Source: Erpobdella octoculata (lineage: Eukaryota > Annelida > Clitellata > Hirudinida > Erpobdellidae). Taken from it: a DNA stretch of 64,000 nucleotides. The notes beneath the pieces were generated by a model. The model searched no databases. It was not told the DNA's origin and was given only the letters and a program-made list of their open reading frames with translations. A program made the translations under genes and the position numbers. Location of the stretch: positions 25,242,359 through 25,306,358 of the forward strand of contig OZ022246.1 in assembly GCA_963978895.1 (NCBI GenBank), read 5' to 3'. Below, in pieces: positions 29,991 through 42,100 of the stretch (positions within the stretch are counted from its first letter, which is position 1; each line of letters starts with the position of its first letter).

Positions 29991-31098
29991 TTATTTCCTT
30001 ACATATTCAATAAGAAATTCAGGATAATTCTCTCTCACGTCGTATACAACAAATTCCCTAAACAGTAGCGGGGTTCCGTCATCCCTATTTAGCCCGACTA
30101 CTGAGTTAGCCACCCTATGACTTCCTTCTGTGCAATTCTCTGCCTTTCCACAGCCAGGTTCAATGCAAGGGGGCTTCTTGAACCTGAAAGGCCTTTTGCA
30201 GACATAAGAATCGCCAAGAAGAACCCTTGCCAAGAACATGGTTAGTGTGGTGCCAAGGGCTGTTCTTCCTTCTCTCGGATCTGTAAAAATTGAACTTTTT
30301 GTTTAGCCTAAACGGTCTAATGGGAATCGAGAAAAACAAGATGTTGATTCAAAAGATTTTGCACAGTTAAATAACATTAACAGGTTTCGAGAGAAGGTAA
30401 GGATCAAGAAATTAGGGCTCTGTTATTGTAAAACACACAGCTACTACATATAAATAGTTAAAATTTTATACCCGTATACTGATCCGCCTTGGTTGAGCTT
30501 TCTGCAAAGTAAGCACCCCTTCCAAACATGGCGTTCTCTGAACAGAGCCTGAAGTCAATTCCCCGGTTCAAGATGCTATCAACGATGTCGGTTTTTGTGC
30601 CGTGGAACAAGAAATATTCGTTTATCTCGCTGATCAAATATTTATCCATTTCGCTTGATTTCCCTGAAATCATTCATGAAATTGTTAGCGTTGTACAAAT
30701 AAACAAATGCAAAATGTTTGAACATGAAAAATATCTCAAATTAGGGAAGAACCTCACAGGGAAACAATAAACAAGAAGTCTCTTTAAAATACACAGTACT
30801 CATGGGGCCCACTAAAAACTTTATTCTTCCATTAAAAATACCATAATAGAATGATTTTACCTTTTGTCATTACTCTTTTCTCTTTCTGATCTGCAAGCTT
30901 CTTCAATTGCTGATCACGTTGAAGGGCAACGTGACAAAGAACTTTCTGAGCTTGGTCATACTCTATGAATAGTTTTGGATTCTCTACGACATAAATTTTA
31001 GAGATTTCGATGTAGTTGTGCGTTAAATTGCGGGCGTCTTTTCCAAGCCCCCCGGCTTTCGTTGGATCCCAGGTCTTCATAACTAATTCTTCGATAGC
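29991..31098 (-). other. PARP catalytic domain exons 11-13, copy A
   Basis: Exon 11 encodes the start of the ADP-ribosyltransferase fold, including a 'YVVENPKLF' strand. Exon 12 carries the NAD+-binding His (LFHGTK) and Tyr (GRGAYFAES). Exon 13 carries the Glu, the Cys/His insertion and a C-terminal YPEFLIEY strand ending at the stop. Phases (0, 1, 1) and the lengths of exons 12 and 13 (192 and 290 nt) match copy B exactly. Confidence 0.9.
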
Positions 31099-32291
31099 CT
31101 AAAATAGCATCGTATTTGAAAATTAACCAATCGAAACTTAACGAATCATTTGATTTACTGTCATCTAGTCTACACAGGTATCATCGATGAAAATAATTAG
31201 CAGTTGTATATAACCAGAAAGAAAGGTGTAATACCTGAACACTAAACAGACATGAAAGTAAATACAAGACCCAATCCTTGTTTAAAAAAAAAAAAAAATT
31301 TTTAAATATAAACCTTGTAGATGACCGAGTTTTTATCTAGAGGAGATTTAACGGGTGTCTGCATCTCGCCCATTTCAATTTTTTTGTACTTCTTCCAGTA
31401 GTGTGGCAGAGTTAAGTCCTCTGATGTTGCAAGAAGTTTAAGGTATGGCTTGGGTCCAAAGTGCTTTTTGACATAGGCAGGATTCCTTCTTTGCTCCTTC
31501 TCTTCATCCAGTATTTGGCGAATTTGATCTTTTATCCTGTACATATCAGATCTCAGCCCAGACAGAAACAATTCATTTTTATTGTCTTTTTCTGTAACAT
31601 AAAATTAATATGAAGCATAATAGACAATGGATTAAAAATCGCTTTTGAACAGCAATGGTTTTGTATAGGATGACTGGAGCTTGTTTGCTGGACAAATGGG
31701 CGTTAATAAATAAATAAAAATATAATAAAATAAATAATATAATAAATAATAATACAAAAAATAATAAAAGCTCTCTTTTTCATTACCCATCTTGACACAG
31801 AAGTTGGCCAGTGGCAAGGCCGAAAGTTTGTCATAAGAATCCTTGGACAGAGATTGCAAATATTCAACCATTTCGTGTTTAAGCTTATCTTCAATGCATA
31901 AATTTTTAACTCCCAGCTTGATGGATTCCTCGGCCGACGTAAAACAGTCCTCGCTCATAGAAAACACAGTGAAGATAACTATTTTGTGATCATTCTGAGC
32001 TTCCACCTCGAAACCTCTTTCAGCTCTTGGCGGCCGTCTACCTTGAAATTAGTTAAAAATAACAGTTCCTTGAGTTATTAATAAACTAGAGATGGCCTGT
32101 CAAAAATAATGGGTTTTAAAAAAACATATCTTTATATATTATTTTGTGATTGCAATGCCACCTTTTTAGATTTTTAGGACTGACAGTGTACTAATGCGTA
32201 ACAACTTTTTATAACTGTTGAGTGCTGACCACCGCGTTATGCAAAATCGCTAAAATACATTCATACATACATACATACATACAACATAAAT

Positions 32292-32324
<33 letters not shown>

Positions 32325-35300
32325 GAAACTATATTTTATTCGCAACATTTATTTGTTTATGTTTGCAAAAAACATTTCAAATAGTAAAGAAAATGCAAAA
32401 TACTTTTCTTCGTTCGAGGTCGTCTCTCCGTGCGACTTTTTTTCCGCGGGGAACTACGCCTCTGTGGAAAACTGGCTCTGCTCCCCTGCGATAATGATCC
32501 GTTGAATCTAGAAATGAGACTTCCCTCGAAACAGAAAATGTAAATCTGGAAAAGGATAAACGCTATTTCTCGAGGTCGAAAATAATTTTCAAAAATACCA
32601 TAAAAATACAGTTAAACCTTCAAATTTTTGGAACTGTTGAATTCACGCTCGGCTTTGTAAAAACAATTTGATATTTCTTCGACCGAATAACCAAGTTTTC
32701 CGCAACCCATTGTTGGAAAGGCAATACTCTGGCATTGCAGTTCAATAGCTTTCTTCAGACAATGCAATATCGTTTCTTTCATAAGCTGTTAAGACAACAA
32801 AGATTAAACCAATTTGGACTTTTTCATCATCAGTTTAAAATAATAATCATCTCTGCTATCACAAAAAGTTATGTTATTTAAATTGTGTATTATTTAAATA
32901 CTTCAGAGCTATGTCGATTCTTGTTGCTGGATATATAGGAGTGAAAAATCCATTTTGCCTGCAGATTGCTGAAAGAACGCGTTACCATGGGTGCAGAGCC
33001 AAACTTACTAGGAATGTCGTTGCTGAAAAATTCCTAAAACAAAAATTAAAATATCGGCTAAAATTAATGAATTTTTTTAATAACATGCTGTAGCGAGAAA
33101 GTCTATGTCAAATTTTATAACAAGCAGCTAGCATAATGATTAGGTGTCAACTTTTAGACCGAAAGGTTGGCAGTTCAAATCTTACTGACCTCACTTTAAA
33201 AAGATAGATATTGTTTAATGGTTTGAGAAGTGAGAAAGAATAATGAAAATTTAAAAAGTATGGCAGGTATAAAGATACACTGATACATGATCGCAGCAAT
33301 GATAACAACTTCTCGAGTATATCATCATATTCATTTTTGTTCATTCTAAAAATACTAGAGTTTTAAGAGTATATATATATAACTATATCAAAAAGTGTGG
33401 GAGCTTAAACGTCAACCTGTTGAAGCTGATCACCACCTGACTTTAAAAAAGCCTTCGATATGGCTCCACGTCTCGAAAGGTCTCCTTTTCGCGAACTGAA
33501 AGCATGAACCAGAATGTCTGCATTCTAAAAATAAAATCACAATTGGTCACGTATGATTTTAATTTTTTAATATTTATTCTTTTTTATATATTATTAGGAA
33601 AAGAATTTACGTTTTAAACAATGTTTTATAGTCTTTTGTAAATTTTTTGTTTAAAAAAAAATTGTGGTTTTAAAACTTTTTTTTAAAATAAACAAATATG
33701 ATCTAAATACAACCAGGACCCCGCATCTGAAATTACTAAAAATTAAACATATCAGTTACTCTAAGGCAAGTCATTCGTGTTAATTCAGATTAATATAAAA
33801 AAATCACCTTGCAGTCGACAATACTTCCAGCAACTACAGATATGCCGGAAGCGGGTGAATTCGATACGACTTCCGGAATGTCGTCCTCCTCTTCTTCCAC
33901 GACCGCCTGGTCATCATCACTATCATCACCATCATCGTCGTCATCATCATTATCATAATCACCATCGTCATCAACACTGTCACTGACTGCTACATTCTGA
34001 ACCGGCTGACTGTTATTTTGGTCCGTATTAGCTGCTTCTTTCGAAGAGAAGAAACTTAACGCTCTTGACAGTGCTAACCTATTAGCGTAAATTTAAAGAA
34101 AACAACTTTTGTCTCTTTTGTTTACTTCCCTCAAGAAATTAAAAAAAAAAAAGACATCCCCTTAAACCAAACATACCATGAGTAACCCTTTTTTTCATCT
34201 TTGTATTCGACACGTTCGGTGACGGTCACGTGACACTTTTTTTCCTTCATAACTTTATTCAAGAACGATTTAGCTTCGTTCTCTTCTTTCGTGAACAACT
34301 CGGCTTTCAGACCTTGAAATAGTTAAGAATAATAAATTATTCTGTAAATAAAAATATTTATAAACTGTAACTACAATGCTAAAAATAAACTTGTTTTTTT
34401 TTCTCTTAACATTTAGCACACGCCTTGAGTGAGAATGGGTCCATGTAATGACAGCCTTTATAGGCGCCTACCCCTTTAGCAATGCGAGTGAACTCCTTGC
34501 TTAAGGGAGTTACGCTGGTGACGCCTGTGAGGTTCGAACTGCCGACCTAACGATCGACAGGCGAACGCTCTACCGCTCTGCCACCGACGCCCTATTAATG
34601 AAGTTTAATTAAACATTACATTCGATATGTGGCTAAAATGCTAAAAATAGACTTGAAATGCTAATGAAGTATACTCAAATGTTACTGATATAAATTTATT
34701 ATAAAAAAAAAACTGGACTACTACCAGCTTGTTCAACTTCAAAAGATTTATGAACAATCTTTCTAGTCATGTCTGATATTCTTTTTGACTCTTCGTTGAC
34801 AATCTCTCTCAGTCCCCTGATTTCAATGGAAGCATTGTTAAACTTTATTGATACGTCTTTGCTCCTCCTGTTGTATCGAAAATAATTTTATAAGTTACAA
34901 AAAAATTATTTTTAAAAATAAATAAATGAATGAATGACTGAATTGAAATTTAAAAAATATTTAATAATATAAATAATCACTAATTAACCACACTTAGCAG
35001 ACTTCATTTCTATTGGTCAGACCGTATTAAGAGTGATAAAACAAACGAACAAAACTGCCAACCTCATGATCTCTTCTTTGTGATGATCTTGAAGAAGTTT
35101 CACAACTTCTTGATTCGTGTTAATCTTCTCAACAACAACAGAATTCTTTCTAACAAATTCCTCCATTTTAAGTTTAAATTCGGACACCGATTCTTTCTTA
35201 CCGACAACAACAACTTTCATCTGATTGTCGTTAACTTGTTTCACTTCGACGTGCAGCGAATTGATTTCTTTTTTTTTAAATTCTTCCCAAATTTCGGTCG

Positions 35301-36198
35301 ACAAAAGTTTTTTGTCTTCATTAGACAAAATGATATTTTCACAAAACATGTCCGCGTCTAACTTATTCTTAGCCAGAGAAACGCCTTCTTGACATGTTGC
35401 TGTCAACCTTAGTTTAGCGTCATTGAGGTATATTACTGCATAAATCTGATCGCCTCTACTATCTGCTCCCAGTGGTCTCTCCCCGAATGATGTTAAGTAG
35501 TCAGAGTGAAAGCTCAAGTAGTCCATTTGGTCCTGAGAAACTGGGATTATGGTTACTTCCCAATCCATAGCCAACTCGTAAATGCTATTTTTGAATAAAT
35601 CGTTGGTATACTTGTTAGATTTTGGGGAGACTTCTAATGTTAATGTTTTATCCTTGAAGCTGGAACTCTTGATCTCCGCTAACAGAGCGTTCAGCAGAGG
35701 AGATTGTAATTTTATTAAATTATCAAGCAGTTTATATTTTTCAAAATTGAAATTTATAGAAACAACACTCGCATTTTTCTGCTCGTCTCTTTGAGCGGAA
35801 GATTGAGTAACTTCCGAACCGCGAGAACATGTTTTTGTATTTTCATCATCAAGCGATGTGGGAGAGGTAGAACATTCTACGGTTTTAACTGGATCAACGT
35901 TTTTAACTGTTTCAGTTTGTGAGCTGTTAGGTTTAATAACTTCTGTCTCGTTCACGTTGATCTTCACATCAGGAAACTTCTTACTGTCTCCACTTGGACC
36001 TGTTGGGATGCATTTCTTATCGATCTCCGTCTCTGAAGACATACTGTTTCTATTTTTATCAACAGGAGCATTACAATTAACAACATCATCGCCATCGACT
36101 TCTGCAGTTCTATCGCCGCCGATCGAACCGACATCTTTGTTCTGGTCGTCTGAGTCATCAGAGTCGTACGAAAAAAATTCTTTCGCCTCGACTGACAT
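29991..36198 (-). CDS. Macro-domain PARP, copy A (PARP9/14/15-like), 13 exons
   Basis: Exons, 5' to 3': 36198-35063, 34867-34725, 34312-34177, 34078-33808, 33524-33417, 33033-32902, 32785-32618, 32545-32458, 32041-31787, 31591-31314, 31098-30861, 30663-30472 and 30280-29991. All are GT/AG and give 1144 residues. Layout: acidic N-end beginning MSVEAKEFF; KH/RRM-like modules (about 150-470) as in PARP14, weakly supported; a poly-Asp linker (about 505-535); a macro domain (about 548-700); a linker; and a PARP catalytic domain (about 890-1144). The triad reads His1005 (FHGT), Tyr1036 (GAYF) and Glu1124 (REFVVYD). A C-x10-C-x4-C-x5-C-x4-H cluster lies at 1076-1103. The expected role is ADP-ribosylation of proteins using NAD+, with the macro domain reading or removing ADP-ribose. 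An in-frame stop precedes the ATG. Head-to-tail paralogue of copy B. Confidence 0.9.
32618..33524 (-). other. Macro domain exons 5-7, copy A
   Basis: Three phase-0 exons encode the macro core: 'ADILVHAFSS', a 'SRRGAISKAF' loop and 'SIAFPTMGCGKLGYS'. The usual Asn in the first ADP-ribose loop (VNxxN in active family members) is His here, so binding or hydrolase activity may be altered. The glycine-rich 'PTMGCG' loop is intact. Confidence 0.8.
33127..33195 (+). repeat. tRNA-derived SINE head, degenerate
   Basis: An A-box-like 'tagcataatgattagg' (about 33129-33144) and a B-box-like 'ggcagttcaaatct' (about 33169-33182) are spaced as in tRNA genes. It lies in intron 5 of PARP copy A, antisense to the gene. 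The stems do not pair well, so it is a SINE remnant, not a working tRNA. Confidence 0.5.
34390..34593 (-). mobile_element. tRNA-derived SINE
   Basis: Read on the minus strand it starts with a tRNA-like head: A-box TGGCAGAGCGG (34583-34573) and B-box GGCAGTTCGAACC (34543-34531). A unique body of about 110 bp follows, then an A-rich 3' tail (about 34410-34390). The acceptor stem does not close, so it is not a functional tRNA. It sits in intron 2 of PARP copy A, in the same orientation as the gene. Confidence 0.75.
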
Positions 36199-37475
36199 CT
36201 CAGTTAGAGAACTAAACTAAGAACTTTAGAAAACAAGGACAAATGTTCTGCTCAACAATTGCTTCAAGCCGAAGATTTTTCGCTATCGTCAACAACTGAA
36301 ACTTGGGTTTTCCCAAACATTTCTTCTTAATAATGAGACGCGTGATTTGCTTTAAATATTTAAACCAATTTTGTACGTTTGAGCCTAATACTTGCGTAAA
36401 ACCTTAAATTAAATTTAAAATAAAATTATAATTTTATCCTACTTAGAGACGTTGGAGCATTAGTATTTTACATGATAAATTCATCAGTCAAAAATTATTA
36501 AAGGTGTTCTTGGGTGTTCTAGTTATCAGTTTTCTACCACCTGTGATCAATTTTATACTAATTGATTTTATTTTTTAATTCATCTATTTTTAAATAAATT
36601 CTGTATTTTTTCACTTTTTTATGGGAATTTATAGCATATTCAAACAGCCTTTCTTGTTTCACCCTCCAAATTTATTTGGCCTAAATAAATTATTATCAGA
36701 ACTGAGTAAGATGATTTTCAACGTTTCTTCGCGTCTTTTAGTTAGTAACAAACTTCTTTAATTAAAATGTCAATGCCTGTATTCCAAAATTGAATATCGT
36801 GGTCAATTTCAGGCTGTTATCTTCTAGTTATTTGTAGGATTGATTGGAGATTAAAGTACCTAATAATTAACTATGATACCGAGGTCCATTACCAACTTAA
36901 TGATTTTAATCTAAATCGGTAACAAGTAGCATCACTCAACTGTCTAAACACTTGAAATCAAATCCATATTAGATTTAGCACAGATGTTCAGCTGTCTACC
37001 TAATAGAGTTCTGCCGCCAACCAACCAAACGAAGCTTTTTTGCAAGAAAAAACAAGTTTACAATAAACACAAAAATGAATTTATAATAAACACAGAATTA
37101 GTTAATAATAAACATACGTTTTATCATATTTATTAGTATTTTTGCACAAAATAAATATTATAACACATTCAATAACTTTTTAAAAAAATTAAAAATCATG
37201 AAAAAGTTATGAAGCATATCAAAATTCAAGCTAGGCCATTATATGTCAATCCTGAACACTTAAAATGAGCATTAGTAAAGAAGAAAAGATGTCACCAGCT
37301 AGGAACTTAGTTGTAAGCACCATCATAAATTTTTTTTAATGTCATGCAAAAAGTGTTTTATCTGAAAAAAATTCTTCGCTTATGGTAAAACAAATTGCAA
37401 TTAGATTTTAATACCAAGTTCTACGTGAAAAAAAAACCAAATATAATAAGTCTAACAACACAGAAAACAATAAAT
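36199..37475. other. Spacer between the PARP paralogues; upstream region of copy A
   Basis: AT-rich, with no gene. It contains the promoter of copy A and the 3' flank of copy B. A minus-strand AATAAA (TTTATT at 37129-37134) is a possible polyadenylation signal for copy B, but it is 340 bp from the stop. Confidence 0.4.
36305..36314 (-). promoter_or_regulatory. Candidate Rel/Dorsal kappaB site upstream of PARP copy A
   Basis: GGGAAAACCC on the minus strand, 107 bp before the ATG, inside a symmetric TTGGG/CCCAA context. It matches the Dorsal-type consensus GGGWWWWCCM. Function is inferred from position and similarity only. Confidence 0.35.
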
Positions 37476-38887
37476 TCATTTCCTGAAGTATCTAATCTCG
37501 AACTCGGGATAGCTGCTCCCCAGCTCGTAAACTATGAACTCCCTGAAATTCAGGGCGGATCCATCGTCCCTGTGCGTCCCGACTACGGAATCCGCGGTCC
37601 GATGACTGCCCTCCTGGCAAGACACGTTGTCCCGGCAATGGCTTTCTATGCACGGAGGTCGCTTGAATTTGTGGGGTTTCGAGCACATGAAAGAATCTCC
37701 TAACAGGACTCTGGATAACAACATCGTCAAGGTTGTACCATTTTGACATCTGTAATCTTTATCATCTGTTTTGAGCGGAAAATATTTTCTGATTATTAAA
37801 AAATAATCAACTCGTTAGTCATTTATAGATGTTAGATAGTAATCAAGTAATGACCAATTATTAATTAGATCACAATAGTTAACGATTACTATCTAACACA
37901 GTCCCAACTTGTTATCTTGCCGATATTGACCAGAAAAATTGCATAACCAGTTAAACATAAAATGACAGATGACATTCGAAGGAGCGAGACAACAAGTTAT
38001 GTTTGTATTATGCAAGTTTCATCATCAATAGCCCACAACCTGTGCTCTTTCACCAGAAGAACAGGGAACAAACTTAAATCAGCAAGCAAGAAGTGCTATA
38101 TAATAAGTTTTGATAACATGTAATTATTTTTTAGATAACTAATAAGTTCCTACAGTAGAAAGGAATTAATACAGACCTGTGAAGAATATTTGAAATATTT
38201 ATCGAAGGAAAAACTACATAAACCAATCAACCTGCATATTGGTCCGCCTTGGTCGGACTTTCCGAGAAGTAGGCTCCTTTTCCGAACATGGCATTATCCG
38301 AGGAGAGCCTGAAATCGATTCCATTATTGGTAATATTCTCCACCACGTCTTTTTTCGTACCGTGGAATAAATAACACTCATTGATTTCGCTGATCAGATG
38401 TTTGTCTAAGACATTTGATACTCCTGAATGAAACGTAAATAAAAAAATAAATAAACGATGACAAATTTCTTTGATTTGCAAATTTTTGCGTTTTTTGAAT
38501 AAATTTTTAAACTCAAATAGGATTTTTTAAGTAGAGTTTATCACGTTACAACAACCGAATGTTCTCATTTTTTGTTTGCTAAATGCATTTTGTTGACTGT
38601 GCTTTTGTGACTGCCAAATATAGAAATAATAATTTTCAACGTTTGGTTTAAAAAAATATACCCGTAGTTTCGACTTTTCCCGAAGGCCTCTTCAACTGCA
38701 AGTGGCGCTCGGTGGCCGCCTTGTGTGAGAGGTTTTTCTGAACGTGAACGTAGGTCCGGAATAATACCGGATTTTCCACAACGGAAATCCCCGTGACTTG
38801 TATCGTGGAGTGGCGGAGATTTACTCCGTCTCTACCGTGACCTACTTTGTTTTGATTCCAAGTTTTGTAGACTAAATCTTGAATTGC
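37476..38887 (-). other. PARP catalytic domain exons 11-13, copy B
   Basis: Carries LFHGTK (His900), GKGAYFSES (Tyr931) and NFREFIVYE (Glu1019), so the H-Y-E triad is complete. The C-terminal strand reads YPEFEIRYFRK. The Cys/His cluster spacing is the same as in copy A while neighbouring residues differ, which argues for selection on the cluster. Confidence 0.9.
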
Positions 38888-39089
38888 CTGGTGGATTGAA
38901 ATAAAACACTTTACCGGTTGGCGGATTGCTCGTAAATAATTAAATTTTAAACGCAAAAAGTATGAATTTTTTCCTCATTTAGGAGATGGGAAAATAATTT
39001 TTTTTTAAACAGAAACAGAATCCAATTAAAACTGCAACTGGATATGCTTAGCCTTTTATGGGTGTGACAAAACTAAAGCTTGAACTGGC

Positions 39090-39164
<75 letters not shown>

Positions 39165-42100
39165 ACTTTGTGATTTAATAAGTTTGTCACCGAATACTAC
39201 GTCGTTTTAAACTAGAGCTATCGTAATGATTTCAGTATAAACCCAAAAAAAAATGTTAACATATTATAATACCTTATAGATGCCACTCTTGTGGTCCAAT
39301 TGGGACACTCGAACCCCTTGATCTTTACCGATTTCAATACGTTTGTAGTGCTTCCAGTAGTAAGGAAGAGTGAAATCCTCTGATTTTGCAAGAAGTTGTA
39401 GGTAATCTTTTATTCCAAAGTTCTTTTTGACATATTCCGGATTCTTACGATTTTCTTTTTCCTCCTCCAGTATCTGACAGATTTGATCTTTTATTCGGTA
39501 TATTTCGGACTTCAACCCGGACAAAACCAGCTCAGTTTTGTTATTCTGATCCACTGAAATTAAATAGAAAATTAAAAAAAACTATTCAGACTAAACATCG
39601 TTGGGGCATTGGCATGTAACTATGGTAATTATTTATTTGTTGACCAGACTATTAAAAGTTTAAATTGGATTATCTGCTTATTGAAAGAAAAAGAAAAACT
39701 TTTTCAGGGTCATCACTGTTACCTTAAACATGGTTGGCTTGTTATAAAGAAAACTTTTTGATGAGTTATTTTTGTGACTTAATTACCGGAAAATTTGCAT
39801 AAATAAATATGAAAATATGGAAGAAAAATCGTAAAAACTAAAAACTAATTAACCTATGCTTCTTGAAAAATTAGACAGCGGGAGAGCTGAAAGTTTCACT
39901 TGAGAATCAGCTGAAAGAGAATGCAAATAAGGTACCATCTCGTGTCTCAGTTTGACTTCTTCGCACAGATTTTTCGCTCCATTTTTTATGGATTTTTCCA
40001 CCGTAGGAAAGCTGTTTCTGTCCGTTGAAAATACGGTAAACCCGACCACTCTTTGAACATTCTGAGTGTCCCAATCAAAACCTCGTCTTGGAGAATTATG
40101 ATAACCTAATGGAGAGAATTATGTGATTTAAAATGTTGTTTATATGACACAATTATAATTAAAATGATTTCAATTTTAATCTCTCTTTTTTTAATTTAAA
40201 TGATTAAAAAGTCTCAATACTATCGGTTTTGGACGGGAATTGCCGAAAACTTTGGTTTGGCCTTTTCCCTCTTTTCGACAAACATTCCTCAAACTCCTTC
40301 ATCAAATTCCAATCGTAACAGCAAATGTAAATCTGCAATGAACAATAGAAACTATTCTTTAATAGGTTTTTAACTTTGAATTCTAATTTTTTTATTTAAT
40401 CTTATTACATGTACAATATACATATTTATATAATATATTATTCAAGCAAATTATTTATATTTATTATGTATTATTGATGCATAAAACTTGACTCATCAAT
40501 ATTATGTGTACTGAATTCCAGTATAATTAGCTCAATCAATACCAAATCCACAAATGACTTTGTTTAAACAATAATTTTCTTATAACTGATAAAAGTTAAA
40601 AAAATTGAATTGACACTATTGAATTTTTTCCACAAATTAACAAAATAAGCTAGCTGTTTCTCTTTTGCATAATCACAGCAGATTTTAATCAATTCCACAT
40701 TGAACTTCCATGAACTTTTACATTAGAAAAAAAGCTTTCTCAACGACTTCTAAGAAAACCTTCAAATCTTTTGAATTCTGAACTTCCTGTTCAGCTTCGA
40801 GGAAACACTTCGAGAGTTCGGGAACGGAATAATTGAGATTCCCGCAACCCATCGTAGGGAAAGCAATGCTTCTACACCTCAACTCTACTGCCTTTGTCAA
40901 AACAGCCAATATGGTTCTCTTCATCAGCTATAAGGAAAAACATAAATAATATTAAAACCTAAATAATTTCAAATCAGTAATCTATCAAAATCGTGTACGT
41001 TTTTTTTATGATTTTTCAATTTTATACCTTCTGACTCTATGTTATTTTCTGTTTGATTAAAACTTATTTAGGTTGATTGCTTCGTGGAGGTAACTCCTTC
41101 CATCAACTTTTTGGATGAATAAATGTTTTTTTTTTTTTTAAAGTTGCTTAAAATTTACTTCAAAGCTGGTTTCGTTTCTGTTTTTAGAAACGCGAGAATG
41201 GAAGACGTATTTCGCAGTCAAATTGCCGTAAGCCCGAGTCACCTTAGGATCCGATCCAAATTTGTGAGGGATATAGCCGTGTAGGAATTCCTTCAATTAT
41301 AAAATATCAGCAATAAAACACAACATTTGATCAGTATATTTCAAGGATAAAACGTTATTTACCCTCTGGAACTGAGAGCCGCCCGACATTAAAAAAGCTT
41401 CGGTTATCGCTCCGCATTTTGAAACGTCGTTTTTATAAATCTTTGAGCAATAACTGTTGACCAGAATCTCTGCGCTCTGTTTCAATTAAATTTTATTAAC
41501 AATTTATTAATTAGAAATCTTTTTCAATTAAATTTTATTAACAATTTATTAATTAAAAACCTTTTTCAATTAAATTTTATTAAAAATTTATTAATTAGAA
41601 TTCTGTAGCATGTTATTAATAAATAACAATCTTGATGACATTTTCATTTGTTGTTATCCAATAAATGTAAATTTCACATTAAATAAAATGACCATGATTT
41701 TCAACTGCAAATTTATTTAAAATGTAATTTGTGTCTCGTTCGATTAAAAATCTTTCAATTGAAGTCAAATTACAGATCTAAATTAAGTTTATTTAGAGCC
41801 GACATTTTTTTTCTGATTCAGTTACATCTCCTTTCAACTACACACGATAATATTATGATAATATTAAATTTTATTCTTTATAATAATGTTTTGCAAATAC
41901 TAACAAAAACAACATGAAATAATATTTTATAATAATTTAATCAACTCTACTAAAAAATTATTAATAAATTCAGAAAAAAATCAGATTTAATCATTACTAC
42001 TAAAAACTGTGTTATTAATATGTGCAGGAAAAAAAACAGAATAAAGAAGAAAAAATTACTTTGAAATGGTTCTTAAATTTAAATTCAAATTGCAGAGAGT

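Noticed and set aside
34531..34593. Functional tRNA gene
   Set aside because: A and B boxes are present but the acceptor stem does not pair and a SINE body with A-rich tail follows.
35582..36220. Plus-strand frames opposite the first exon of PARP copy A
   Set aside because: Antisense shadows of a well-supported coding exon.
37492..37749. Alternative frame over the last exon of PARP copy B
   Set aside because: The frame aligned with copy A and in phase with exon 12 is the other one; it uses the acceptor at 37766.
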